This document shows positions 26,120-35,093 of a DNA stretch of 64,000 nucleotides, piece after piece. The DNA comes from Ixodes scapularis (taxonomy: Eukaryota > Arthropoda > Arachnida > Ixodida > Ixodidae), in NCBI RefSeq assembly GCF_016920785.2, contig NW_024609857.1, forward strand, positions 61,977,349 through 62,041,348. Direction: 5' to 3'. A model generated the notes under the pieces. The model worked only from the letters and a program-made list of their open reading frames with translations. It was not told the DNA's origin and did no database searches. The translations under genes and the position numbers were made by a program. How positions within the stretch are numbered: position 1 is the first letter of the stretch; each line of letters opens with the position of its first letter.

Positions 26120-29100
26120 AAAATTTAAAAAACCACCGAGGTTCAAACAAACTTGGATAGCTTAATCGGACGTTTCGGAGGGGGACCCTCCTCCTTCAAG
26201 CGTGACTTTGGTGGCTTTTTTACTTATATGCGAACGCCTCGGCTCCCCCACAACTTGAAGATGTCATATATATATATATATATAGAAGCATGTATATATA
26301 TATAAATATTACATTTCAGGTGGTTTTTATTGCGCCGCTCTGTAAGGAGAAGCCCTAAGAGCATACGCTAACACAAGATAAGACGTATCGTGTTCATGTC
26401 TGGTAAAAGTGTGTGGGGGGGGGGCACATGTCTTCTATTTTCGAAGTGATAAAGGCGAGTTATGACTTGTGTTGAAAACATAAATGATATTACAAAAAAA
26501 AATAATATTCGGTGGACGCCTGAATATGGAAAATCCCTAAACAACGTGTGGTTGTGAAGGGACAGTAAATATATGAAATTCGTTCCGTGCATGACCCGGC
26601 AAATTCAGGCGATTGACTAGTTTGATCTTTTCAATTTTTACTAAGAATTGTTTACAAATTTAAAATCGCTCGCTGGGAGGCGCATCACCCATTATACGCC
26701 CATTTGGGTCCGCAAAACTAAACATACAAATGGCAGTAACTCATAGCAGATGCTCGTATACCTCATTTTTTGGGACGCTAAAGTGCCACCGACTATGTCC
26801 ATGTAAGTCTAAGATCGCGAGGCGGCCTCGAACGTTTCGCGTCGACCGGGTGATTAAGAAGGCATTTAATTGAAACGACTGCGGAAGACAGCCACCGCTT
26901 CTTGCAGCCAGGTATTTTGAGTAAATATTTGTTTACTGGTTTATAAAATTAAAATTAAGAGACCAGCACTCGCACGCGCGAGACGTTCTCGAATTTCGCT
27001 TTCTTATGTTTAATTTCTTTTTTTTATTTTTAATCTTGCTTGGGCCGGATTACTGGCCTGGAGTATCTTGTAAATAAATAAATAAATTTGATGAGACATT
27101 CCTTTCTTAGCTTTATTTTGTTTGAATCACAATAAAAAATGCACCCTATTCGTTGTGGTAGTAGGGTAAAGCGCTGGATATTCTATTTTTATCATCAAGC
27201 TTTTTGTACTGAGGTATAGAGAACAGCACACGACCATCTCAACACTTCAACGCCTCAGCGCCAAATCTGTACTACGCGTGCTACGGTTTCAAACTTTGGT
27301 AAAATGTTCTACTAAATATATCACTTCACGAAATAAGCACAATGCGGAAACAGGCTTTGCCGCGCCTTACCCAAACAGCGCATGAAGCGAGCTGACAAGC
27401 CGAGGGATCCAAGATCTGTGCGGTCTGTCCCAGTCTGTCCTACCCGTGACGTCACAAACGATGATGATGATAGCTAGAGAAGCGCCCCCTGTAGTTCGCG
27501 CACGCCGCCAAGAGAAAATTGCTGTTGCAATGCAATTGCTGTCTGCTCCAAAGTCTCAAGATTGAAATGACATCGCAGCGCCACTCAGTATACATGAACA
27601 CCATTTTTTGACGTCACGAGAAAAAAAAAGAAGAAAAAAAAAACAGCTAGCGTCAACACCATTTTTTTTTTTTTTTTATCGGTCCCCACCAAACAAATTT
27701 TCTCCCGTTGCTCAGTTCGCCTCGTCCCAACAAAAGGAAAATCGTTTTTTTTTTCTTTGAGGCTGATTTATTTGCATGCCCACTTCCTAAGTGGACGTGG
27801 GTCAAGGGTGTGCGTTGGAACCCACACAATTAATTGTTAAAGGAGAAGCGCTCTTTGGAAGGGGAAGGGTCCGTACACCTTTAAATTCTAAACGAATGCC
27901 CTCCCCCGAAAGATCGCCCTCCTCAGATCTTTGTCTTCACCGTGAGTTCAATGGGAATTTTGCGGTATACGTTTGCCTTTTTGCGGGAGGGCAGCTTTCC
28001 CTACTTCAAAATGTCACAAAATTAAAAAAAAAAGGATAAAAAGGGGCAAGGGGTTGTCATGTGCTGGAGTTAAGCACGTTGATAGGAAATTGCGCAAGAA
28101 CGAAAAAAATACATAAAAGGGGACGACGCAGACGGTTTGCAACAAGAACGTTTACTGACTCGAAGTTGGTCGGCAATTCTAGTGGGGTGCATTTAATCTC
28201 CTTTCCTCCGTGGAACATTTCGGCCGCCAGGCCTTTTGCTATATACACTAACTCGTCTCTGTTACGTCACGGCGCGGTGGTGGCGCGTCGGACGCACTTC
28301 CGGTCTGGGGCTGTGGGCGAATGTCCCCATCATGAGATGTGTATTCCTACGTTGTTTTGAAAGGAACCAGACAAAAAACGGCCTTTTCGTCAAGACACCG
28401 TGACTGGGGCTATACCAAAAGAGTCGAGAAAAGTGTGAAGATCAGTTTTTGTGTGCTCGGTTCGCCCGAGAACGTTTCCGTGAAAAGGGAAAACCTGCAG
28501 ACGCCGTCGGACTACGATTGCTTGGGCGGGAAGCACTTTGGGTTGAATTCACGGATACTTGTGGTCATCAGATTCATTTGTTTTGTTCGAACATGAACGC
28601 CGGAAAACCGTGAAGTTGTACGGACCACCTGCGGACTACGTTCAGTGCGTCTTCAAGTTCAAACGGCCGCCTGATCGTTCGAACTGTCGTCTGCTCTTTC
28701 AGACGTTTCTGTTTGTCGTCTGCTCTTTTAGACGACACCGACCCGTGGACCAAATGTTGGCCCGGTATTTGCGATAAGAAGTAAGTGCAGGCCTCAAAAG
28801 ACTTAAGTATGAAGGTTGGTATCTAGGCTCGATGTAAACAGTAGATCAAGGAGATGTTCATCATTCTTACCAGTGGCCGTCACCGACTTGTTATTCCTGA
28901 TTCACCTGGTCCGATTTTCAGTATTGACGTCGACCATCTCAGCTACGGTTCACAATTTTGCAGCCCGAGCAGCGTCGCTACTGAAAATTGCGAGCGAAAA
29001 CTCATCATGCGAATCAGGTTTTAGCATACATTGCGGCGTCCACGCGGAATGAATCGCCACATGTCACATTATTCACGCGAAGTTTCGCGGTGTAACAAGC

Positions 29101-30493
29101 CTCGGTAATCTCGCTGACGCCGCTCAAGTAGTCAGACATCGCCAGGAAGACGTAGAATCAACAATTCGAACGCGAAAAAGAGCAGGGGGACTCACACCGA
29201 CGCCGACAACATCGCGTTTCAATGGTTTGTTTATGGGCGACGGCGAGCTTTTTGCCCACACCCCCATCGCGCATGCGCGGCGCCGGTGGCATCCGCTAGG
29301 GGCGCTCCGGTTTGTTTGTAAACATGAGTTGGTGTATACACCTTTCCAAAAAACACTCGGCCCCAGAAGCAACAAACCGTTTTCGGGCCCAGTCACTGAG
29401 TTTGAGGCTAGACTCTCACCGGCGTCCCTCCTAACCCTAACCGAGTGGACTGTGATTTCAATACTGCTGCTGGCGGCAAAATTCGCGTCTTTTTCCGCTA
29501 TATTTTGTGTTTCATTGTACATGCATTTTCCCGAGCGCCACATTTAAAGAAAACAAAAAAGCAAAAAAAAACAACAAAAAAAACTGTGAATTATTTTTGT
29601 TGGGTACGCGCACGACAGAACGAATGCGACTGGAATGTATAGTTCTAGTTATTTATTTTTCTTGCGATAAGCTTTGACGGCGCCGCGGGATTTGCCGCAT
29701 GTGAAACGACAAAGCGCTTTGCTGCCAAAAATAAATTGCAACAGAAGAGGGCCGAAAGACATGCATTCTTCACGCTCACAAATGACGTGTTTACCGATGG
29801 ACAGGATCCACGGACCTACAATTGAGGAAGTGTTAACATTCGAACAATATATCGTACGTACCACACGATGCAGCGTTATCTGTAAAAATTTATTTGAAAA
29901 AGGTCTAAAATAACACAGTCACAGCCGACGACAGTCACATCTTGACGATCGGACGGAATCCGAGATGACTTCGTTTTGGGGCACGTTTTGGGGAGAGCTT
30001 CCTTTTTTCACAACCGCACCAAGGCAAAGGAACGAACGCGACAGACCCGTTTCTTACCTAACCCGGAAAACTATTTTAGGAGATGACTGAGGATTCTACG
30101 CGGATTATCTCTGGGAGGGGGGAGAACAATGTTCGCAAAATCGCGTCGAGGGTTGTTCGACGTCCTTCACCTCTTTCGTTTCCCGTGAAGGTCGAGCAGA
30201 AAAGCTCGAATGGCAGGCACTTACCAGCCTTATTTCTCACAATGGAAGATAACACCAAAAAGGGTACGCAGCACGCATAAAAAAAAAAATTAAGTGGAAA
30301 CTTTCAAGAAGGGCGAGAAAACGTCGAATGCAAAACCGCAAAAACGTAGGTAGAGAACCGCGCTGAGCGGGTCTTCACAGTCCGAGAGAGTGGCAGAAAA
30401 TTTCTAGCTGATAGAGGGCGCGAGTCGCACCAGCCGCATCAGCATCAGCAACATGTTGCTGATGCTGATGCTGATGGCCTAGGAGCGTTTTTT

Positions 30494-30524
<31 letters not shown>

Positions 30525-33500
30525 GAAGGTGTTGGCCGCACCTCCCCGCTTCTCTGCTTCACGTCTTTTCCACTAGGCGGCGTCGCCTCCTCCGGAGTCG
30601 TGAACAGCGCCGCTTTCTTCGGGTGAACTGATGCCGCAACTGAAAGGAGAACTATTCAGTTTATGATGAGTCAACAAAATTCTCTCGCAATTCCCTTCCA
30701 ATTTTACGAGACGTGCGCGTGAATCTGTGTGATAATTGATTGTTCGCCCGTTCTCTTCGCAGCTCACGCTTCTGGAAGAAGGCTGGCGAGAGCTGTTTGT
30801 GCTGTCAGCGGCGCAGTTCATGTTGCCCCTCGAGGTGGCCCCTCTACTGGCCGCCGCAGGTAAGCCAGTATTTCTGCAGTCTTTTACAGCCTCGAGCAAC
30901 CTTCCACAGCATCGATTGTTGACACTAATGTTCCGTTGATGCTCGGGGTTCTAACAAGGTGTCCACACCCCAGCGTTGTTTACAAACAAGTTAGCGTTTG
31001 TAAATGTTTCGCGTGAAGCCTCCGCGCATGCGCCGTGCCGAAAGCAGCACTACCGCAGCGGCTTGACATCAGAGCCGCGAATTGGTGTACAGACGCTTCC
31101 CGGTATCCTCTGAGCGACGCCATCTTGCTGCTGGTGTATGCACTATTCTTAGTCAAGTCTTGCTAAGGCGTGCACCTTGCTGGCAAGAGTGGCGCCCAAA
31201 ACAAAGATGGATGATAAAGGCTTTTTGATACCGGGAAATAGCTTGCGCTAACTGTATCGTATAGAAACCAAAAGCAGGATTCCTCTCCTCGCCCGCTTCA
31301 GCCAATTTCCTTCCCATCAGCATTTTTGTACAATTATCACAAGACAGTATGGCGAAGAAAACTAGAAAAACATCATTCTCGCCTTTTCCCCTGGCCTAGC
31401 CTCGTCGGCGTTATAAAAACCCAACACTGGGCCCACTGGGAGTATAAGGTTGAGTCTTTGGACCGGAGCTACGCGGGAGTGAATCCCGATTTTCCTCTGT
31501 CCCGCTTGTCCCCAGCTGTGCTAGTTAGTTGTACATCATTCATGTTAATTTCCATCAATCTTCTAATCTCCTTTTTGTTGTCAAGCCACAACAATCAATT
31601 TCTTCGTCCACGGGGTCAGACTAGCGTTTGAAACGCGGCTGCTTGCAAACGTGTATAGACCTTTTCATTTCAGTAGTTGCCTGAGCGGCGGGTAGAGGGC
31701 GCTGGCACACTCGGCGCCATTAGGTTGCTTCAATTTGGTCGGTTTCGGTTTCAACGTACACGCGATTGTGATGCTGTTTCATGCCACGTTCAATTAATTT
31801 TGCGATATGAATTTCTTTCTAGTAGCACACAGCGAATGAAACAATAGTATTGAGCCACTTTGCAAACCACGAAGTGGTTTCGAGCCTAAATTGCGATCTT
31901 TTTTTACTAACACTATATGCGTCTGATTCCGTCCATCATTAATTTCGGCCAGGTTCGGCGGTGAAACAACTGCGCTGATGCACAGGGAGGAGCACCATTG
32001 TCCACGGCCGTACCCGCGGACACTAATTTCAAGAAGGAAAAAAGAAATAAGGAGCAGGACAAGCTCCTCCTGCAGCGTGCGCTCGTTGCCTGCCACCGTG
32101 TTTTGGCTGTGCGTGCACCGAGCGGTACGGAAGTATAGCTCGCGCTTAAGTCAGATATTGAACTGATCATCTTATATTGCATGAGTGCTTAGTGAAAAAT
32201 CAGGTCGACAACATGATTAACAATATGCTGAATCACCAAGAACAGATGAACTGACGAGTTTACTGTTCGATGTTTGGTTTCCGTACACCAACCTTTTCTA
32301 ACTTCGAGACTGGAAACGTCTTTTATAATGACTAGAAAAGTTTAATATAATCACGTAGATAATGTAAAAAAAGTGATATTGTCTCGGCCTGTTTTATTTA
32401 AAGAAATTAACGTTCGAGAAATATTTTGATAGACCAGCCTAGGCTGATTAGAAAATTTCCTTAACTAAAGTACTCATTTACAGCATTTCAAAATATTGGC
32501 CTTATGAAACAAACTTTTTGTTATATGGACATTTGCTTACGACGTTCTCAAGGTATGAGAATGGTAAGATAAGTGAATTCCAGGCTTCAAATAAAGTCTG
32601 ATAGTCATCTTCCGTAAAATTTGCCGAATAAAATTGAAGATCGCAAAAGAAATTATCTCGGATAAAAGATAAGTTTGGCTGAAGTCGAACGCCAGGCGCC
32701 ACCCAATGGACCTTTGTAGAAAGCTGTTCACTGATTTGAAACGATTCGCTTTGCACATTTTGACGTCGCCATCTACTGAAAGTAACTCCCTATTCGAAGC
32801 CGACAACCGGCTACACTCGGGTGATTTTCATGCAGAAGAATTCTTTTCGGCGTCACATTTTATGAATCATAGGCACTATCAAGTTGTCTGTGGCAGTTTC
32901 TTACGCGGGGAGTTCAAATATTTGTGTTGAAATAAATTAATTGAAACTGCAAGGTTATATCAAGAAATGACTTAAGCAACTGAAAGACTATGGACATATG
33001 GGACCAAGCAATATATACAATTCCGTAGAATTCATAAGTAAACCGATAAAGCGAATGCTTATATCACACACGCGATTAAGAACGTAAAACAGATATAGGT
33101 GTGATATTGCGAACAAACAAGTTGCCCAATGTTAAGGTACCATTATTTCTAGCATTAAAAATAATTCAAACTAAATGTTTGTTCCCGCGCCTTGTCCACT
33201 AGTTCCTTGGTGTAATCAAAAGAAACTGTTTTCGATCTGTTGGAACTACAAAACATTATGTTTTCAGGAAAAACACGTGGCTAATTACGCTGAGTGTTTT
33301 TGTTTTCTTCCTTGACACCAATGCGCACTCATATATATATATATATAATAACATTGGGCTTCCTATTGCAAATGGTCCGCCCTTATTAGTAGCCAAACCT
33401 CAGTTCTCATAAGTTATTGGTATTTGAACCCTCGAAGCTCTCTTCAAGTCATATGTATTCAATGTGCGCAAGTGCTAACGCTGATTCACACGTATCCCGC

Positions 33501-35093
33501 ACGCCGACGGTAAAAAATATTCAAAAAGTGTTAAAAAATCAATTACAGAAGTTGCGCGCATAATGATGTAATGCAATTGCATGGTAAGTAGAAGTATCGG
33601 ACGACACTTTACGGAGTAAGGCAAGAGACGCGGTGAAACGCGACGAAAAACACGAATTGAACGCATCCGCCAAGGCGCGGACGGGAGAGCGGAGCAACAA
33701 GTTGAAGCAACCTAATGGCGGCCGCATCACGTGATTCCAAGATGGCAGCGCCCATGCGGCGGAGGGTGAAAAGGTCTATACTACTCGACGTTTTTGCTTG
33801 CTGCGTTTGTTGTTTGTTTCCCTTTTGAGACGAGGCCCGTATACAGCACGCTGCTTACCTGACGCTCTCGCGTTCCCGCCGAATAATCGAAGAGAGGGAG
33901 CGCAATTCACGACTCGATGACGCATCATGTTCGCAGGGTTGAGCTCCGAACCGTCGACGTCGGAACGGGTGGCGACGCTGGTGTCCGAGATCCGCAACTT
34001 CCAGGAGATCATCGCCAGGTTCAAGGAGATGCAGGTGGACGCCACTGAATACGCCTGCGTCAAGGCCATTCTCCTCTTCAAAACCTGTGAGTGCTAGTCG
34101 ACGAATTGCATGGTATACTTCCGGTAACGCGGATTTCTTAAGTTCCAAATGTTCAATAGGGCAAAGAATTACTCAGTGGGCTCATGTCACGTACAAACAA
34201 AATCGACAATAAAAACGGGAACTTTTATTCGAGCCCTTATTGACAACAGCCCTTTCTGCGGTTATATATCTATTTGCCTAGCTCGTGACCCCCTTTGTTA
34301 GACAAATATTTATCCGCAGAGGGCTGAAGACTTGAGTTTCAGATTTTTTTCCTTTTCGATAATAACCAATTTCCCAACTGTGCTACTCTACCGAAAAACC
34401 CTGAATAATTTTATGGTATCTGGATTATAGAAATGGAAATCTATCTAGATACTATTTGTATTTTAGGTTTTAAAAAATTATTCCTTTGTCTGCAATCTGG
34501 ATTTCAAGTTTTCAAAAATTATTCCATTGTCTGCAATCTGTATTTCAGGTTTTCAGAAACAGATTTCCAGCTCCATAATCCAGACAGTAAAAAGTTATAC
34601 TGTTTTTTTATGTAGAGTCAAGGCGGATTTATGGCCCAGGTTTGGGGAGGGGGGGGGGGGGGGAGGGGGGATTCGCAAGAAGATGAAACTCTATGATGCA
34701 AGCGTTGCCAAGATCCAATGACGAAACATTTTAATTGCGCCCCTGACTGTGCTGGAATGCGCATTAGTATGCGCCACATCTACGTATACTTTGTTCAAGC
34801 GCGTGCTACCCTTGTTTCCTGCAGCCTTTCAAGGACAGACGTCGGAGACACGCACCCTGCGGGACATACACGCTGCTGCGGCGCTCCAGGACCAGGCCCA
34901 GTTGACGTTGTCCAAGTACATCCAGACGGCGTACCCCACGCAGCCCTTCCGCTTCGGCAAGCTCCTCCTGACGCTGCCGTGTCTGAGGACCGTGTCGGCG
35001 ACGGCCATCGAAGACCTCTTCTTCAGAAAGACCATCGGCGCCATCCCCATCGAGAGGTTGCTCTGCGACATGTACAAGTCCGGAGACTTTTGA
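4318..35093 (+). CDS. tll: Tailless orphan nuclear receptor (NR2E1 group), eight exons, N-terminus not assigned
   Basis: Encodes the nuclear receptor Tailless, a DNA-binding transcription factor acting in the nucleus. In other animals it mainly represses target genes and patterns the head, brain, eye and terminal segments. Exons: 4318-4399, 17004-17022, 17901-18042, 23187-23518, 25417-25542, 30763-30859, 33937-34086, 34825-35093. Phases agree at every junction and together give about 405 codons, the usual size for this family once a short N-terminus is added. The first zinc finger carries CKVC and the arthropod Tailless P-box CDGCAGFFK. The second ends THRNQCRACRLRKC, followed by the T/A-box AVQHERGP. 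The ligand-binding domain starts at the fifth exon. The C-terminus has the Tailless-type LFFRKTIG and a final DMYKSGDF. The related receptor Dissatisfaction is excluded by CAGFFK and by RSIRRNRQYVC. Oddities are a 19-nt microexon and a lengthened D-box. No clear poly(A) signal follows the stop nearby. Confidence 0.93.
5573..5580 (+). promoter_or_regulatory. Capicua-type octamer TGAATGAA
   Basis: A perfect TGAATGAA lies in the GC-rich 5' part of the first large tailless intron. In Drosophila, Capicua represses tailless through TGAATGAA sites and Torso signalling relieves this. One octamer is expected by chance about once per 30-65 kb, and others occur at 44,866 and 50,930, so a function here is only a suggestion. 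Confidence 0.15.
7436..8072. mobile_element. Inverted-repeat element (MITE-like) with GACAAAAGCTCACC sub-repeats
   Basis: The motif ACAAAAGCTCACC occurs three times at the left end (about 7,446-7,505). In reverse complement, GAGCTTTTGTCC occurs at the right end (about 8,000-8,066) with the same spacing. The 7-base GCTTCCG flanks both sides (7,429-7,435 and 8,073-8,079), as expected of a target-site duplication. I see no transposase. TIRs plus a duplication of about 7-8 bp fit a non-autonomous hAT-type element, but the family is not assigned. Confidence 0.6.
10635..10663. repeat. Perfect short hairpin
   Basis: A 12-base arm AAAATCGCGAAA and its exact complement are separated by 5 bases. It could be the middle of a small foldback element (10,520-10,690) or a chance hairpin. 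Confidence 0.6.
11690..11815 (+). mobile_element. Probable 3' tail of a LINE
   Basis: The stretch ends in a GATGATGATG block, an AATAAA and a short TTGATTGATTGATTG tail, the form of a non-LTR retrotransposon 3' end with a simple-repeat tail. A related AATAAATTTGATTGATGG occurs at about 37,203. No reverse transcriptase is visible next to it, so the copy is 5'-truncated. Confidence 0.45.
12639..13636 (+). pseudogene. Sushi + F-type-lectin-like membrane protein, intronless, one frameshift
   Basis: I chose the ATG at 12,639 because it opens a good signal peptide (about residues 1-17). A sushi/CCP domain follows with four cysteines (about 18, 51, 65, 79) and the usual YVCLEG and GSWHP motifs. An F-type-lectin-like region starts with TDRPAFQSSG and LALDGN, and continues in the next frame with SPWFAVDLG and VQLDFQ. 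Then come a hydrophobic transmembrane run (coded at about 13,360-13,430), a CCCLKK stop-transfer and a charged tail of about 70 residues ending at 13,636. The frame shifts at an A-run, 12,974-12,977. One missing A accounts for it, since 998 bases plus one equals 333 codons. There are no introns, and an ATTAAA (about 14,069) with an A13 run at 14,119-14,131 downstream suggests a retrocopy. It may be a recently broken gene or a sequencing error. A surface adhesion or recognition role is inference from the domains. Confidence 0.7.
15494..15593 (+). repeat. 50-bp tandem duplication
   Basis: Two adjacent 50-base copies starting GCGACACC and ending in GAGC(C/T)CGT, about 80% identical. Confidence 0.8.
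16051..16261. mobile_element. Small foldback (MITE-like) element
   Basis: The left arm (CGAGCTGATGGGATCAACC, then AGCGTCAAAT, 16,077-16,112) is repeated in inverse at about 16,207-16,242 (GACGCTGCTTGATTGG, CCCCATGAGCTCG), with weaker matches outward. Similar CCAATCA/CACGTG-containing inverted blocks occur at about 37,840, 50,005-50,150 and 21,760-21,890, so this is probably a family. No clear target duplication. Confidence 0.45.
17004..17022 (+). CDS. tll: tailless 19-nt microexon (P-box)
   Basis: The 19 bases between a TTTTCAG acceptor and a GTGAGT donor complete the split Gly codon and encode CAGFFK, the DNA-contacting P-box helix start. The flanking exons supply CDG before and RSIRRNRQYVC after, so the microexon is required for a continuous zinc finger. 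Both flanking intron positions (in DG|C and after FFK) are familiar in nuclear receptor genes; having both makes the exon tiny. Confidence 0.9.
17901..18042 (+). CDS. tll: tailless exon: second zinc finger
   Basis: Encodes RSIRRNRQYVC, a long D-box loop, CPVDKTHRNQCRAC and RLRKCLEAGMNKE. The acceptor is GTGCAG and the donor GTACTA. The loop between the first two cysteines of this finger has nine residues (KARGAAANG). Vertebrate and fly Tailless, as I recall them, have seven, and most receptors have five. The exon ends one base into an Ala codon completed by the next exon. Confidence 0.92.
18568..19448. mobile_element. Non-autonomous hAT element with decayed transposase C-terminus
   Basis: The ends are inverted (CAGACATG at the left, CATGTCTG at the right) and the element is flanked by a perfect 8-bp duplication CAGTCTAG (18,560-18,567 and 19,449-19,456), the hAT signature. 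On the minus strand about 18,830-18,930 encodes a remnant of the hAT dimerisation region (reading like LSSASVERLFSVVGDVFSK). Both flanks are rich in GTTACTCGTTAC motifs. A second copy of the same family lies at 41,288-42,180 in the same orientation. It sits in a tailless intron. Confidence 0.9.
19457..23186. other. Tailless intron, non-coding
   Basis: No exon recognised. Contents: A/T-rich sequence with A-runs near 20,080 and a T-run at 20,691-20,709. A possible MITE spans about 21,580-22,727, since TTAAAGGGACAATGA near its left end is matched in inverse by TCATTGTTTCTTTAA at its right end. A GC-rich block lies at 22,190-22,470. The sequence turns GC-rich again from 23,100 into the next exon. 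Confidence 0.4.
23187..23518 (+). CDS. tll: tailless exon: T/A-box and hinge
   Basis: Starts by completing Ala, then VQHERGPRNSTLRRQVALYL, the conserved C-terminal extension of the DNA-binding domain. It continues with a Gly/Pro/Ala/His-rich hinge of about 80 residues without repeats. GC content is much higher than in the introns. Ends in TPK with donor GTGACA, phase 0. The hinge is the poorly conserved part of the family, so the exact 3' end rests on the frame match with the next exon. Confidence 0.88.
23960..24247. repeat. (TG)n microsatellite and A37 run
   Basis: TG repeats with one TC interruption at 23,960-24,002, then 208 bases of unique sequence, then 37 consecutive A at 24,211-24,247. 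The A-run may be the tail of a retroposed transcript whose source I do not recognise. Confidence 0.9.
24490..25345. mobile_element. Element with GC-rich terminal inverted repeats (approximate bounds)
   Basis: A block rich in GGGCCCGGCCCGG at about 24,525-24,565 is matched in inverse by GCCGGGCCGGGCCCGGG near 25,287-25,303, with a second GGGCCCGGCCC at about 25,324. Composition repeats at both ends of this kind are common in non-autonomous hAT elements. I could not find a target duplication, so ends and family are uncertain. It ends only about 70 bases before a tailless exon. Confidence 0.4.
24846..25065. repeat. Four degenerate tandem units, each a small inverted repeat
   Basis: Units begin near 24,848, 24,920, 24,979 and 25,036. 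Each has a stem like TTTCCCCGCT...AGCGGGGAAA followed by a GTCACGTGACC-like box in the first three. The minus strand is open across the first three units and gives a repeating VNFSAKFNGE / LNFPAACSGE / VNFPVEFSGK peptide pattern. I do not know the family. It may be an internal repeat of the surrounding element. Confidence 0.6.
25417..25542 (+). CDS. tll: tailless exon: start of ligand-binding domain
   Basis: 42 codons in phase 0 at both ends, encoding ETICESAARLLFMNVKWMKT and ALPMRDQ. This matches helix 3 to helix 4 of Tailless, where family members have an AAEHLFKNVNWIKS-type stretch. The donor is GTGGGC. Confidence 0.9.
26009..26119. repeat. (TA)n microsatellite, compound
   Basis: Two long TA runs separated by a short GTGTGTAAATATAAA spacer. 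Shorter TA runs follow at 26,264-26,282 and about 26,290-26,305. Confidence 0.95.
26128..26221 (-). ncRNA. Degenerate hammerhead-ribozyme-like motif (Penelope/retrozyme type)
   Basis: On the minus strand the sequence reads CCGAAACGTC (complement of 26,169-26,178), the invariant GAAA plus GUC cleavage triplet of hammerhead ribozymes. Just 5' is a GGAGG...CCTCC stem II (26,177-26,193). The expected core CUGANGA before stem II is disrupted (reads CTTGAAG). Outer arms AAAACCACC (26,127-26,135) and GGTGGCTTTT (26,210-26,219) can pair. Hammerheads are known in Penelope-like retroelements and retrozymes, often beside simple repeats. The core change suggests it is inactive. Assignment is by pattern only. 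Confidence 0.45.
27030..27095 (+). mobile_element. Possible LINE-like 3' end
   Basis: GTAAATAAATAAATAAATTTGATG follows a short unique stretch, similar in form to the other A/T-rich tails at 11,790 and 37,203. Only the tail is recognisable. Confidence 0.25.
30437..30470. repeat. 34-bp perfect palindrome
   Basis: CATCAGCATCAGCAACAT and its exact reverse complement meet without a spacer, so a (CAT/CAG)-type repeat is folded on itself. It lies about 18 bases before the T16/G24 tract. Confidence 0.95.
30488..30527. repeat. T16 followed by G24
   Basis: Sixteen T then twenty-four G without interruption. Length is likely unstable or mis-assembled. Confidence 0.9.
30763..30859 (+). CDS. tll: tailless exon: ligand-binding domain, helices 4-5
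   Basis: Encodes LTLLEEGWRELFVLSAAQFM and on to LLAAA. The LLEExWxELF motif is the nuclear receptor signature (family members have LLLLEESWKEFF). The acceptor is TTCGCAG and the donor GTAAGC. Ends one base into a Gly codon. Confidence 0.92.
30860..33936. other. Tailless intron, mostly one inverted-repeat element
   Basis: 31,000-31,650 is unassigned. 31,654-33,780 is the element listed separately. 33,781-33,936 leads into the next exon. No exon recognised. Confidence 0.5.
31654..33780. mobile_element. 2.1-kb element with terminal inverted repeats
   Basis: TATAGACCTTTTCA at 31,654-31,667 is exactly inverted at 33,767-33,780. Inside each end CGCCATTAGGTTGCTTCAA (31,715-31,733) recurs exactly in inverse at 33,702-33,720. 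The terminal TA on each side would fit a TA target duplication (Tc1/mariner type), and the MITE at 37,489-38,000 has similar TAGACC termini. I see no intact transposase; short minus-strand frames at 32,500-32,800 are unrecognised. Confidence 0.65.
33937..34086 (+). CDS. tll: tailless exon: ligand-binding domain, middle
   Basis: Encodes (G)LSSEPSTSERVATLVSEI, FQEIIARFKEMQVDATEYAC and VKAILLFKT. The DATEYxCxKAIxLF stretch matches helices 7-9 of NR2E receptors. The acceptor is TTCGCAG and the donor GTGAGT. It ends one base into a Ser codon completed by the next exon. Confidence 0.92.
34460..34562 (+). repeat. 41-bp tandem repeat, about 2.5 copies
   Basis: A unit ending TTGTCTGCAATCTG recurs with a 41-base period in the last tailless intron. 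A further G-rich run lies at about 34,647-34,669. Confidence 0.75.
34825..35093 (+). CDS. tll: tailless last exon
   Basis: Completes Ser, then FQGQTSETRTLRDIHAAAAL, LSKYIQTAYPTQPFRFGKLL, VSATAIEDLFFRKTIGAIPI and DMYKSGDF before TGA at 35,091-35,093. LFFRKTIG and the PxQPxRFGxLL motif are hallmarks of Tailless helices 10-12. The acceptor is TCCTGCAG. High GC relative to the flanks. Confidence 0.94.

Larger units (their letters stand above)
25543..30762. other. Tailless intron, non-coding
   Basis: No exon recognised. It contains the TA microsatellite and hammerhead-like motif (26,009-26,221), a G-run at 26,416-26,424, and an AATAAA-rich LINE-like tail near 27,040-27,090. T/A homopolymers lie at 27,615-27,680. 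Several GC-richer blocks at 28,250-29,350 include GCGCATGCGC at about 29,269-29,278. A 34-bp palindrome lies at 30,437-30,470, followed by T16/G24 at 30,488-30,527. Confidence 0.4.

Noticed and set aside
4318..35093. Receptor gene being dissatisfaction (NR2E2/NR2E4-type) rather than tailless
   Set aside because: P-box CAGFFK, RNRQYVC, the AVQHERGPRNSTLRR extension and the LFFRKTIG C-terminus fit Tailless; Dissatisfaction has CSGFFKRSIHRN.
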